From: Psilocybe azurescens
Lineage: Eukaryota; Basidiomycota; Agaricomycetes; Agaricales; Agrocybaceae
Assembly: GCA_023853785.1 (NCBI GenBank)
Contig: JAJIRX010000549.1
Location: forward strand, 124,001 to 188,000
Direction: 5' to 3'
DNA length: 64,000 bases
Below the pieces are notes generated by a model, which ran no database searches, was not told where the DNA came from, and saw nothing but the letters and a program-made list of their open reading frames with translations. This document shows positions 24,612-36,923 of the stretch, in pieces. Position numbers and translations under genes: made by a program. Positions within the stretch are counted from its first letter, which is position 1. Each line of letters begins with the position of its first letter.

Positions 24612-26131
24612 ACAATGCTCCGTAGAGTAATTAATTCATTCCCTTTTATTTTTCAACTCCCTGGGCGTGTCATTTTCAACCCTCAAGAAAACGATTGCAG
24701 AAACAAGATGACGATAACCAACCTCAATCAATTCATACAAGAGCCTGCTGCCCAGCTTCGACACCAACTTTCAGCTTCCACTCCTAACATCGAAATAAAA
24801 CAGAATGCAATTAGTTCATCGCAAACATAAATTATTTCTACTCTTTTAGTAATATATGTACAAGGTAGGACGCGAGTCGACTAAAACATACAGCTATACA
24901 TACTTTAACATACAATAGCCAGTTTTTTTCCCTCTTCCATCCAAATTTAAAAGGACCAGGGAAAAGAAATGGGGGCAAGAAAAACAAAGGAAAGAAAAAT
25001 GTTGTCGAGGCTGTTGGCTGATGCTGTCCTTGTTTGCGAGATGAATCAATCCCAGAGGATGAATCGCGATGCTTTGTAAGAAAAAGATAAAGGTGTGCAA
25101 TGGAAATTAGAGATAGAAAAATGAGAAAAAAGAAGATGCAGGGTGAGGCGCGGAATGGTGAAAGGGAAGGAAAGGGAGGGGGTGGGGCGGAAGAATAAAC
25201 AATAAAAAAAGCGAGAAGACATTAACGAGAAGCGATAAATCACAATTCAAGGTGAAAAATGACGACGAAAACAAAATTGTGAATAAGGAATAAGGACGAC
25301 AGCGACGATGAGGATGGTGTCGAAGACAAAACAAAACAATCAGAGGGATGGAGGGATAAACTTAACGGCGGCAAATAGGTAAAAGAAAGCACGCGCAAAA
25401 CATCACTGAAAAAGACACAATGCAATGCAATGCAGGAGTCTTCACTTCGTCCATCTTTGCTTCGTTCCTTGGAATTCCGACAAAACGACGACGACCTCCA
25501 CTGACTCTGCTTCCGGAAAAAATAAACATCCAAAAGTACATGTGCAATTGATTGAAGAGAGGAAGACATGAGATTGCAATGTCTGAAGCGAGCGAGCGAT
25601 CTAAGGAGAGAAAGAGAAGACAGAGAAAAAGCGATGTATGACGATGGACGATTGAATAGTAATGGTTGGTTTGGTTGATGATACGAGTTGGCTATGTGCT
25701 TGTTGGGATGGGTTGGGTTGGGTATGAAAGATGGAAAGAAAAAAAGAAGACAGGAAGGAGGAAGGAAAGCTTGCATGACTACGTCCTCGTATTTCGAGCA
25801 GACGTTCCATTGTACAAAGTGAGTGAATGATCGAGTCGGAAGACCACCTAGATGGATTGTTGATATAGGCGGAATGGAGTGGCTGAAGCGTTAATGCGAT
25901 GGCGAAAGACAAGAATGGAGGTGGGGATGGAGATAGATGAAACTCAAGAAAAGGGTAGGTTGGGACTTGGGGCTTGAGGTCCAAGGCCTGCACATCGGTA
26001 GGGAGTCGAAAGAAAAGACGAAGAAAAGCACATCGAGCCAAAAATAGGTTCATGGTTTGGTCCATCAGGCTCTCCATGCCTCGCTCCCATGCACACTCCG
26101 CGATCCGACATTCTCCACGCGCAATCCTAAT
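24612..26131. other. Tail-to-tail spacer with strong purine bias
   Basis: The spacer lies between the ends of uS15m (+) and cyclin B (-). From about 24,930 to 26,000 the + strand is heavily A/G (runs such as gaaaagaaatgggggcaag), so the cyclin mRNA strand is pyrimidine-rich over about 1 kb. Minus-strand open frames here (for example 25240-25776 and 25601-26077) are Ser/Phe/Leu-rich, produced by this bias, and are not believed to be genes. It probably holds the 3' untranslated regions of both genes. Confidence 0.45.
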
Positions 26132-28163
26132 TCACCGCCCCCGGAGCTGGAGCGCTGGCAGCATGCTGTACTCTCCTTCCTCCTCGTCCGAGCCCTGCTT
26201 CGCCGCCTCCTCCGTTTCCCTCTGAACCTTGATCTCCGCCTTAATCGTCAACAGCTCCTTCGCCAGATCGACCTGCGTACTTTCCGCCCATCGGTCCAGC
26301 GCCCAGTTCCTCATATACACGCTTGACTAAACATTACAATATTAAAGTTTTATCAGTATTAATATCCGGTTGGGTTGCAAGAGGGCTTTACCTTGTAGTA
26401 CCGCTTTCCGGCGTATTTCTTGTGGAACGATTCGTGTCTGATGGGCTTGAGGATATAATTCAACATCAGGTTTGCCGTAGGGATCAATGCACTTTCTCTA
26501 TATGACGAATAATGGGCCAAATTCGGTGTCTATAACGAGTCTTCATTAGCGAAACAGAGAAATTGAAAACGATGGGGGAAAAACAAAAACAAAAAGGATA
26601 ATCACCCATTGTTCCATACCCAACGCCAGTCTAGCGAGCCATATCGACGCAGCAGCCATGAGCGATGGCGGGGCCGCGATCAATCGCCATTCCAGCACGC
26701 CAATCTCCAACAAATATTTGCCCAGCGTGCGCACTTTCACATTATAATCGTCTGCCTTGCTGATCCTCCGCAAATAGTGCACAGGATTGGGGTACGAGAG
26801 GTTCCAGTCCAAGATCTTCAGCACGTATCGCTCCGCCTGGAGGATCTCGGACTCGGTGTACGACGAGTCCGCGCACATGAGGAAGTGCGACACGGAGGGC
26901 GACACGACCTCCTCGAACTTCGCGGCAATGAACATGCAGGTCACGCCGACGAGCTGCAGCTTGGCGAGCGAGACGACACGCGCGGAGAGGAAGCGATCGA
27001 TGATGTTCACGCAGAGGAAGAGCGTCTCGGGAAGGAGCCGGAAGCGGACGTGGACCTGGATGAGCCAGTCGGTTAGGATGCCTCGCATTTTCCACGCGAG
27101 CTCCTTTTGGTTCTCCATGTAATTCGGGTTGGGCATTGTTGTAAGCTGGAATATTTATCCGTCTTTGAAAAAATGACGGAGTATAAGTGAGACATACCTC
27201 TACTTGCTTGAGGTATTGGAAAATATCCTGAACATATTCGCTGACCATGAGCGGGTCATCGGTGTCGTCTGCGTCGAGATCGTCCCAAGCTGAGTCTTCT
27301 GGGTCTGCCTCGGGCTCGTCAGCAAACGCTTCCATCTCAGCAAGAATGCGGGCATGATGTAAGTCTTCTTCTGTCTGAGCCTGAGCCTCTTCAACGGCCT
27401 GGGGTTCCTCCTCCGGAGGGATGGACGATGTCCTTCGTTTCTTGTGGGCGGGTTCCTCTTCCTCGACAAGGTGGCGCCCCGATCGCAATGATGCGCGACG
27501 GTGGACGTCAGGGCGACGCGCAGCTGTGATGTGACTTTCTTTGACCACGGTCGACCTGCGAACCGCGATTTTGGGAAGTGCCACCTGGACCTGAGTGGGT
27601 ACGTCAACGACCATAGCGTTGGCGTCAACAACCACGACCGCATCCTGTTTACTCTTGACGTGAATCGTCGATTCTTTCTTGGTGACGGAAAGAGTGTCTT
27701 GACGTGTTCCTGCCACCGTGCGGAGCGGCTGGCGTGTTGCGACGCCCTTGCCCTTGATCATCACGCCATCGTAGGTTTCCTTTTCCTTCCCTTTGGCCGC
27801 CACTCCCGTCGGTTTGTTGCTGCTCGCGACGGCGACTTCGCCCAGTGCTTCGCGTTTTCGCTTTCCCGCGAGGTTATCGATCTTGGAGTCGGGTACTACC
27901 GATGTCTTGGCTCGCGAGGCGGCAGTGGCTCGGGTGACGCCGCCTGTGGCACCCGTGAGTCCCGCGGTGGTGGACGTAAGCCCTAAAGGCTTCGAGCGCG
28001 TCGATATTCTTGAAGGGCGAGCATTTGCATTTTCATTCTCTTTCACCGCAGCCGCCCGTGCTGTCCTTGTAACACGACGTGTCTGTAATCACCGATGAAC
28101 CCAGGTGAGACGGAAATGTCACGAAACTCGATGAAATGGACTTACAGGGATGTTTGAAGACAT
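26132..28163 (-). CDS. G2/mitotic-specific cyclin B
   Basis: B-type cyclins activate Cdk1 for entry into mitosis and are destroyed by the APC/C. Exon 1 is MSSNIP (ATG at 28163-28161), joined over an intron to TRRVTRTARAAAVKENENAN. A KEN degron sits at residues 20-22, and RxxL-type strings (for example RQPLRTV) follow. A long basic/acidic N-terminal region runs to FQYLKQVE. After an intron come MPNPNYMENQKELAWKMRG and the two cyclin folds: ILTDWLIQVHVRFRLLPETL, FIAAKFEEVVSPSVSHFL, ILDWNLSYPNPVHYLRRISK, and LGKYLLEIGVLEWRLI. After introns at about 26520-26610 and 26330-26390, the end reads YMRNWALDRWAESTQVDLA... to the stop at 26132. No break was seen. The upstream side faces the CHAT gene (divergent). 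Confidence 0.93.
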
Positions 28164-29086
28164 TTGACCTCGCCGTGTAGGGGGTTGCTCTAAGGATACG
28201 GAATTTGAGAGACAGGTATGGTGGTGGTGAGCGAGGTGCAAGCCCTCAAAACAACCGAAAACCACAGTCTGTATTCAACATCACGTGGACAACAAATACG
28301 GAAACAAATAACACAGACGCGTCAGTCACATGAACGCGGCCTAATTGGCGCGTAACGCGTCTTTTGTTGTTTTCATAGCGCCGTATGCTGACTCAAATAC
28401 CTCGAACCAAACACTCTGACATTTATTTCCCGAACCCAATCTAAGCCAACCTTTTTGTGACCTTACACCTCCGACCTGATTCTTATAATGACTTTCTTTT
28501 ACTGCGAGGTCTTTAATTAACGTTTAAGTAGCTGACCCTTGAAAATTCAGATGGCAGAAATTTAGAACTTATCAGACGTACAGCATTGACCAACAGAAAA
28601 TACGGTCGCCAGACAAAGCGCGTCCTGAAGTAATGGTGTATTTACTTCAATCTCGGCATCTCGCCTAGCATGCCCTGTGAAAGACTGGCATCGGAAGTTC
28701 AATATTTGAATGTACGCAATCTATCAATAAGCACGTTGGCGAACCTTAACTATTGACACTTACGCCGATTTGCCTGATGATCGATGAAGGCCTGCTCGTT
28801 ACTTTTGTAATGTGTGCTTGCCTATCCGCGACACTGCTCAATGATCATAAAAGATTGCTTCAATTCTCACAGTACGTTCTATACCAACTCGGAGTGCCAA
28901 CGCTTAGTGCTCAGGACATCGATTAATATGGAGCATTGACAGGTCCAAGATTGATTGATACGGCCCGTGGACAAGTCGCAACTGAATGTCAACTTCCTGC
29001 TATGCCCATGCTGTGTCAGATTACGGGGACTGCGCGAAAGTCAACCCTTTCTTCAACAACACCATACCGAACTCAATACATCGGAG
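28164..29086. other. Divergent intergenic region, cyclin B / CHAT gene
   Basis: About 0.9 kb separates two genes starting away from each other. Near the cyclin side there are repeated MluI-core-like strings (acgcgtcagtcac and taacgcgtctttt, about 28318-28362). ACGCGT is the known binding core of the fungal MBF cell-cycle factor, so these are plausible cyclin promoter sites. No gene is supported here. Confidence 0.45.
28318..28362. promoter_or_regulatory. Two ACGCGT (MCB-like) sites upstream of cyclin B
   Basis: ACGCGT occurs at about 28318-28323 and again at about 28355-28360 (taacgcgtctt), within 200 bases of the cyclin B start. In yeasts ACGCGT is the MluI cell-cycle box bound by MBF. Two close copies in front of a cell-cycle gene are suggestive; binding is inferred only. 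Confidence 0.4.
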
Positions 29087-32000
29087 ATGGACGTACCGTT
29101 GGTCTCGACCGTCGATCAAGAGCTCGGGGAAGCGATATCGGGGCTGTCTTTGGCTGAGAATCCCACATCTGAATCTCTTCTCCACGTTGAGCCTTCTATG
29201 GAAGAATCGAATGAAGTTCTTATCGTGAGTTGAATGCGTTATTGTTGGTACTTATCAACTCACTAAGTTGTTTTCATTCTAGGCTAACATTGAGATCGAC
29301 TCGAAAGAAATGCAACGTCAATTATTCGACGTTGCTCGCAATGAACACGAGAAGTTCAACGAATCGCGAAGCATGGAAGACCTGAATAGGACGATAAACC
29401 TCTACTGTTCTGCCATTTCAAAGATTCCCGAGGATAATGATCTTCATCTTATGGCTCTGTTCAGTCTCTCTCTTGCGTTGCAAGACCGATTTCAGCAAGG
29501 CGGACAGCTTCGTGATCTTGATCAATCCATTGCGCTTAACCAGTGGGTTCGAGACCATTGTTCACCGACCGACAGCGACCAACTTTTCTACCTTGACAAT
29601 CTTGCTACAGGACTTCAAATTCGATTCATCCAAACGAAACAGATTGAAGATCTCAATGAAGAAATTAAAGTCTGTAGAGATATCCTGGAGCTCGATACCG
29701 TACCTCTTGCCATCCGGCATTTATTCCTCCGCCAACTTGCGCGCGCACTCGAAAGTCGATTCGAAACAAACAGAGAACGGATAGACCTCGATGAAGCGAT
29801 ATCGCTATACAGAAAATGTGTGGAATGCATTTCTTCTGACCCGTCACACGCAGATCTCCCACTTTCCCTTCGTAGATTGGCCAGTGCACTCGGTCATCTA
29901 TACGAGGAAACCAGCCATGAGAACAATCTAGATGAGGCGATTTTGTTATTGAGACGGACGCTCGAGCTTCACGACTCTACGACTGGGCAATGCGATTCTC
30001 TCCATAATCTTGCATACATGCTGAAAATCCGCTTCGGCCATTCAGGTCAGCCACAGGATCTCGAGGAATCCATCAAGTTACATCGACAAACGCTCGACTT
30101 CGCTTCCGAGCACGGTCTGAGTAGATCTAGTATGCGTATCAATAACCTTGCAAATGCGATTCTGGTGCAGTTCGCGCAAACAGACCAAGAAAGCGATCTT
30201 ACGGAGGCGATTCTGATGTTCAGAGAAGCTTGGAGATTAGAGTCGGAGGTGTCCGGTCCACCCCGTGAAAGCGATTACATGGTCGCCAACAACCTTGCAA
30301 TTGCACTCATGTATCGATTTGAACTAACCGGACAGCAGGATGACCTCGATGAATCAATTCTATTGCACCGGCGCAATCTAGAACGACTCCCTGCAAAGCA
30401 CCCTAGACGACATGACCACCTAGCTAATCTCGCGAATTCACTCTGCACCCTGGTCAAGCGAACAGGTCATCGTGGGGCTCTTGACGAGGCAATTTCTATC
30501 TACAGACAGGCTTTTGAACTCTTCCCAACATTACATCCAACGCGATCCCAGTTTCTCAACAACCTTGGACAGGCATTATCGATGCGCTTCAAGCAAACAG
30601 GCCAGCAAAGCGATCATGAAGAGGCTTTGGCGTTGCATAAAGAAGCTCTGAAGCTCCAACATGGGTCCCATCCGAGCAGGGCTCAATCCCTGAACCTTCT
30701 TGCCAATACGCTCGTGGAGAGAGGACCTGTCGGTAATAGTCAAATTGATGAACGTAGAGTCGAGGAAGCGATTGGCTTATATAGAGAGGCCCTAGAGCTC
30801 CATGATTCAGCCCATTCGAATCGACCAAGTGTACTAAGCGGTCTTGGAGGTGCACTTTTAAATCTATTCAACCGGACTAAAAATGGAGACTACATCGACG
30901 AAGCAGTTCTACGATATAGGGAGGGTCTTGCGCTAGTTCCTTCATCCAGTCCATATCAACCGTTATACATCAGTGAGCTTGCCCATGCGTTCCGTGTTCG
31001 ATACATACATACGGGCTCAGTAGAAGACTTTGCTCAAGCAACCGCATTGAACTACAAGGCTATTGAACTCTTTCCTTCCGCCCATCGCTACCGATACCAC
31101 TGTTTCACGGATTTGGGACACCTTTTTGTGCGTGCCTCCATACTACATGGGTCACCGCCCTTATTGGAGAAGGCGATTAGTTCTTTTAGGTTGGCTCTAG
31201 AGAGTGCCTCACATAGTGCCTCCATTATGCATGGTATTGCAGATTCTTGGTCCTTTACGCTTCTGATCACGAGCACTCGTCGACGCTTGAAGCTTATGAC
31301 GCTGCCTTGGAGAGCTTGTGCCAGATGGCATCCCTCAGTCTTGATATATACTCCCGACAGCGTATTATTCAGACAGCAAGAAATGGATTAGCCACCAGAG
31401 CTGCCTGTTATGCTATCAGGAAAGGTCATTTCGACAAGGCGATTGAATTTCTGGAGGGAGGACGAGCTATATTCTGGTCCCAGGCTCTTCATCTCCGTAC
31501 ATCCTTTGATCGTCTACGAGATACGGCACCAGAGCTTGCTCATCGACTGCAGACCATTGTGATCGAGCTGGAGCATGCATCTTATCGTAGTACCCTCTCT
31601 ACTGACTGGACACTGGACAATAAATCAAAGATGTCTATAGAGGTACAGGAAGCTCGATTCCGGCGACTTGACGAGGAGTGGTCCAATAGCCTCAACGAAG
31701 CTCGAAATATACCTGGATTTGAATACTTCCTCCAAACCCCTCGCTTGACAATGTTACAAGCAGCAGCGGCTGAGTGTCCCGTTGTCTTTCTTGTTCCGAG
31801 CGAGGAATATAGTGACTGTCTCATTATGACGGCCACAACCATCCACCACATTCATCTCACTAGTGTGTCCGAGGAAACACTCCGTAACCTCATCAATATG
31901 ACAAAACTTGCCTGTTCGAAAGGAGGAGCATTGCGGTCCACATGCAACGAAGGCGACAATGCTTCATTGTGTGAGATCATAGATATGCAAGGCGACTTGG

Positions 32001-33048
32001 TTCTGGGAGAAATGGCGAGATCCAAGGGCGCGTTTGGAGGACGTCGATCAAAACCATCGTCGAACAACCTCTTCGAATATATTCTGAAAACTCTGTGGCT
32101 CGATGTCGTAAAACCTGTCATAGAAATTCTCAGCCTTCAGGTCAGTCCTTTCAGATTCACTGGCCGCATACTCGGCCGTTGACTTGGCATTCTAGAAATT
32201 AGAATCCCCACAGGCTTTGAAGTGGTGCCCTACTGGTCTATTTAGCTTCCTTCCTATTCACGCAGCTGGCTGCTATAATCCTGATCACGGTGCATTAGAA
32301 TGTGCCTCTGATTATATGATATCCTCGTATACGCCAACCCTCGGCATGCTCCTCCCATCCATAAACGACAAAGTACCTCGTTCACAGCAGCCATTTCAGA
32401 TGATGGTTGTTGTAGATGTCCAACTACCTTTCTCCGGTGTCGAATTACAGAAAATTAAGGCACGGGTACCAACCGACTGCTTGGTAGAACTTGGATCAAG
32501 TGACGCTCCAAGTTCAAGTGTCGACGCAATCTGTTCTCACCTTCAGAGCGCCTCTATCGTCCACTTTGCATGACATGGAGTACATGACACATCAAACCCT
32601 CTGGCTAGCTCACTGCCTGTAGAGGACGGAAGGCTATCGATCGCAAAAATTATGCAACAGTCGGTTCCTAGTGGATCGCTTGCTTTTCTGTGCGCATGTG
32701 AGACGGGAATGGGAGATATGAACATTCCGGATGAAGCCATGAGTGTTGGTGTTTATCTGCTCTTCTCTGGATATCGCAGTGTCGTTGCCACAATGTGGTG
32801 AGTGTTTGTTCAAATGTGTCGGAAAGCAGGGTCTAATCAGTTATGGGAATAGGGAAATAGCGGATACAGATGGTCCCACGGTGGCTGATGTGTTTTATGA
32901 AGAGCTTTTAAAAGGCACCGATGGCAAACCCTCTTCTCAACCCGACATGAACAGGTCCGCTCTAGCACTTCACGTGGCTACTCAGAAGTTACGTTTGAGT
33001 GGTGTTGGATATAACCGATGGGTCCCGTTCATTCATATGGGACAGTGA
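29087..33048 (+). pseudogene. TPR-CHAT (caspase-like) protein gene with a frameshift and a stop at the catalytic motif
   Basis: Exon 1 is 29087-29224 (MDVPLVSTVDQELGE...), and exon 2 starts at 29283 (ANIEIDSKEMQRQLF). A long tetratricopeptide region follows (about 640 residues; repeats like DLDEAISLYRK, DLDESILLHRRNLERLP). Then comes a linker (ALESLCQMASLSLDIYSRQR) and a C-terminal CHAT domain: WCPTGLFSFLPIHAAG, then IVHFA-stop-HG, LAFLCACETGMGD, SVVATMW, and NRWVPFIHMG at the end. CHAT proteases use a His/Cys dyad. The Cys of CACETG is present, but the codon before the His-Gly pair is TGA (32571-32573) where the family has Cys (ACHG). A one-base deletion at about 31250 moves the frame between ...GIADSW and LYASDHEHSS. 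Introns at about 32141-32213 and 32799-32850 fit. The frameshift may be a consensus error; the TGA is a substitution and harder to dismiss. Confidence 0.8.
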
Positions 33049-34171
33049 ATTATTGATACATTTTATTAATAGTTACATGCACCGGAGAACAAAGGCGGTG
33101 TTAGGCAATATATTTTCACTCTTACTGCTCGAGTTGATATGTCACTAGAGATGGCGGGCACTGTGTAAAAATCATCCCGGTCCAGTACCAACTTTACTAC
33201 TGTATATCCAGTTGCATGTGTCTTGTGATTCTTGTACATTTTTTCGCAGGCCGATCTTCTTTGCCTGTATCTACATCTTAAGGTAAGCAGTACGGACACC
33301 GGATCGACAAGTAGGGCCGCACATTGTTATTTCCTCCTTTCCCATTATTCGAGCTTTTCTCGCCGATAGACATGAATCCATTTTGGATCATACGCTGAAG
33401 TGTCTGTTACACTTTGTTGAGATATTTTCAACCAGACGTATGTTGGGTGAAATGTCCAAGAAAACACTTGAGAAATTGTGATGAACGCCTCCCATGACAT
33501 CATTATATTTAATTTGTTTCTAGTTTGGTTTTTATTCATATCTCCTTTTTAGTTGCGATTCCCACTTACTCGTGTAGTTTACTTTGTTGTTGCCTTGTAG
33601 AGTCAACGCAGTGTTTCGATTCGGATCAATGGATCTACTTTAACTCTCACTGCTGGCAGGGGCCGTTTTTAGATAGGGCAAAATCTTCGTAAAAGATCAG
33701 TTTGCTTGTTTTAGTTTTAGTCAGATAATAGCACAGCTAAAATGTCACTAAAAGGTCTCCTTTTAGTAACAATTGCAGACCGATAAAATGTTGCGTATTT
33801 AGTTTATTGTAGTCTCAATAAAATATTGCTTCAATTGTAACTTTATCGGGAGGGCAAATCGGGCATACACGACACATTTTGGCCAAATATTATGGACAAC
33901 AATAGATCAAATTTGTATAAGGAGAAAAAAGGAACAAAAAGAAATGCATACCAATTCTTTTCTTGACACTCAAACTTAAACTTTCTCAATTGTTTTCGCC
34001 GTCGGTAAAATTTTTGCAAAAATGACATATTTAACAAGTAGTAATAATTATCGCCCCTCCATGCGACTCGCCAATCGGGGGTTCGACGGAGGTCACAGAC
34101 TCACAGTGACCTGATGCGGAAAGCCAAGGCTGAGCTATGGTACGGAATCAAAGTGGATAAAAATTGAAGGT
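33049..34171. other. Intergenic region with a 9-bp perfect hairpin
   Basis: No gene is supported. The only structure is ACTAAAAGG / CCTTTTAGT around a TCT loop at 33747-33767, in AT-rich DNA. It could be part of a small decayed element or a transcript end signal. Confidence 0.4.
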
Positions 34172-36775
34172 CTAGGCAATGGGAAGGGATGCACATATTT
34201 TGTTCGATTGTTCAAGATTTATCATCATGACCTTTCTCCAAGAAGGCGCCGACTTCAATTTACGCCGCCATCCCGTATGGCTAAGAGGCAGGACTTTCCC
34301 ATCTTGGATCTTCAGCAAATGCTCTTGATACCAGTGTTCGTCCCATTCCGTCCAATGTCCCCAGTTGAACGAGTTACTCGCTTGGTCCCAATATTCAGGC
34401 AGCGGCCACCATGAGAGTTTGGCAATTTGGTCTTGATTTCCTAAAATATGGTTAGATACCAATAGACTTAATGAACATGTAACATACCAGTATGGCAGTA
34501 AAACATCCCACAGATTATGGCAAGTTCATCGTCGGTGAGATTGTCATCCCAAAAAGTCCCTTGGGAGTGGTCAACGGAACAACCAAGACGATAGGTAGTT
34601 ACTACTGAAGAAGGGCCAGAGAGGACCGCGTCGACTCCAAGACACTCTTTGGCGAGGGCGGCCTACAATTCCCCCTCGAAGAATAGCTGCTCGGCCACGA
34701 GGGGTGGACAGGAGTCGATTGCGGTCTGAAAGATATGTCTGGTAATCGCTGACGGTAAATGTGTAGTTGGCGCTACGCCGAGGAATTGCTGCTTTGATCC
34801 CAGACAAAGAAATCGTTGATGGGAGTGGGTCTAGGGTGAGATATGTGCGAAAAGACATGCCTTCTTCGGCAAGATGTTGGGCCACATCTTCAATCGAAGA
34901 CGCTCTCGGTTTTGATATCGACCAGCCATCTGGTTACATAGAGTGCATTGGCAGATGTTGTTAATGCGATATGCCAATCACGCGGCCTATCATTGCACAG
35001 AGAGGATTTCAGAAGGAGATATTCGCCGTTTGGAAGTTGACGAAGGTGACGGGAGATGAGGTCCTTGGTTAGAGGATTGTAATTATCCGCCAGAAGGTCC
35101 CATTCGAAGGCCTGTGGTCCAGCTGCTTGTTGCATCCCTTTGATGAAATTGACGATAGGGCCAGTGAGTCCTGGAAGAGGTTCAATGACTTTGGCATCGA
35201 GGCCGACAGATTTCAGACATTCACCCCAGTCATTGTTAGAATTTACAGGGGTGGCATCAGAAATAGATATAGGGGCCAGAAACCTGTAGTAGCGGTATAG
35301 GTACTGATGAATATTGACCTGACCAGCACTATGCTCCAGATTGGTCTCTGGACCGCGCTCGGAATACCTTCTCAGGTCGATGGAATAAGCATTCGGATTT
35401 CTTTGAACCTCCTCAACCCGCTTCGTTGAGGATGGCTTCATAGTCCTGAGCTTCTGTGCCAAGTTCTGGGGCAGAGGACACTGGGTGCATATCCCTGTAA
35501 TCGCCGTCGTCGTCGTCGTCGTCGTAGTCATTGTCAGGTTCTCCAAAGTACTCGCAGCAATCCCAGACATTCGAAACGGCATCGTATATTTTTGGGAAAC
35601 TGAGTGCTCTCCAAGGGTGTCTTCACATAACCGGTTGGGAACACGTGTACGGACAAGCTCGATTCCATCATCTTCACTCCAATCCCACAGATATACTTCA
35701 GCAGAGACTGTGGGTGGCTTTTGCTCCCAGTTCAGACGTGTCATGCGATCTCGGTCATTTTCCTTGGCGATGACTCTCTTATTTCTCTCCAGCGCGATCA
35801 GCGAAAAAAATTTCCCAAGGCTTGGTAGCAAGGTAAGCCTTCTTGGCTTTCTGGTACTCATTGAGCTGAGAGCTCCGTAGGTCGGCGAAGGGGAGATAAA
35901 GGACGAGGTGATGGTGCCGAAGAAGGAAACGATCGGAACCGTTCGAGATGGTGACTTGGGGATAAAAGTTGTCGCATCTTGTAAGAAGTGCGCTGGGGGC
36001 CGCGAATTGGTCAGGACCGCCTGGGTGCCAGCAATACCAAACAGGTATATGAAAGGCAAGGAACCATTGGACGCTTGGTTGGTGTGGCTGTGGATTGTGA
36101 ATGTTGAGGAAGGTCCCGACACGTGGACACTGCTGAGAAAAGCTGCATATCCTGGAGGCTATCATGGAATTCAACCAAGCTTCTGGAATATGGTCGTCGC
36201 TGAGCAGAGAGAACCAGTCTTTTGCTTCCTCGGGTTCATTTAAGCTCAAAATATCGGCCATCTTGCCGGAGATTAATGCCATCCACATGAGGAACCAATC
36301 ATGTGAGGCAGCGATAGAAAGACGAGCAGAGCGGTGTTCCCGATAGGCTTTGCCAAACCCGAGAAAAGATGGAAGAGGTGGCTTCAGGGCCACACAAATT
36401 TGCATTCGGTGATGTTTATTGAGGAGGAAAGCGATCATGAGGAGGCCATCCTCCAAATCCTTCCACTGAGAAACCTTCTCTGATGCCAACCCGTACTTAT
36501 CTCCATCTCCATATGATATGATGTGGGGGACAAATTCACGGAGGCAACCAAACACGAGTCCATTGAATGAGGGTCGTGAGGGGAACAAATGCGAGATAGT
36601 GATATGGTCGCATCCACCATGTGGGCGATAGGAACCTTTCATATCGCACATCCTGACGATGAAAGGGGTAGGGATTGTTTTCGTGGTATTCCGGTACGGC
36701 TACTCGACAGCGAGCAGTTGGGGGAATAGTAGATCTCCCCATTCCTGAGGAAAGCATGCCCGAAAGAATGGTCAA
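34172..36775 (-). CDS. Unrecognised conserved mushroom-family protein, read through four one-base shifts
   Basis: No named domain was recognised. From memory the sequence style matches a multi-copy family in Agaricomycetes. Blocks in order: VPEYHENNPYPF; MCDMKGSYRPHGGCDHITIS; AYLATKPWEIFF; LIALERNKRVIAKEND; TVSAEVYLWDWSEDDGIELV; a Thr run from a GTC/ACG triplet repeat (about 35505-35530); LPNGEYLLLKS; DWHIALTTSANALYVTRWL; TPRGRAAILRGGIVG; SGPSSVVTTYRLG; and the end KLSWWPLPEYWDQASNSFNW...WTEWDEHWYQEHL. To stay in the family frame a reader must skip one base near 36660, at the A7 run 35804-35810, near 34898 and near 34657. All four are extra bases in short runs. The last exon joins over an intron at about 34443-34490. 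The gene is either a recent pseudogene or, more likely, intact with consensus errors. Confidence 0.6.
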
Positions 36776-36923
36776 TTTTGCTGGAACTGAGGCTGGGTTT
36801 CATTCTAGCAGGAGTTTAGTAATGAGAGCCTATCAAACATACTGAATACATACATTGAATAGAAGTTGTTTGAGCGATAAAATTCGCGTCGAGTGTGTTG
36901 GACAAGAGCGAAGTGACTGAGGG

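Noticed and set aside
25240..26077. Long minus-strand frames rich in Ser, Phe, Leu
   Set aside because: They follow from the purine-rich + strand and have no domain pattern; better read as 3' untranslated or spacer DNA.
35485..35880. Plus-strand frame with a run of valines
   Set aside because: It is the shadow of a GTC triplet repeat in the minus-strand gene at 34172-36775.
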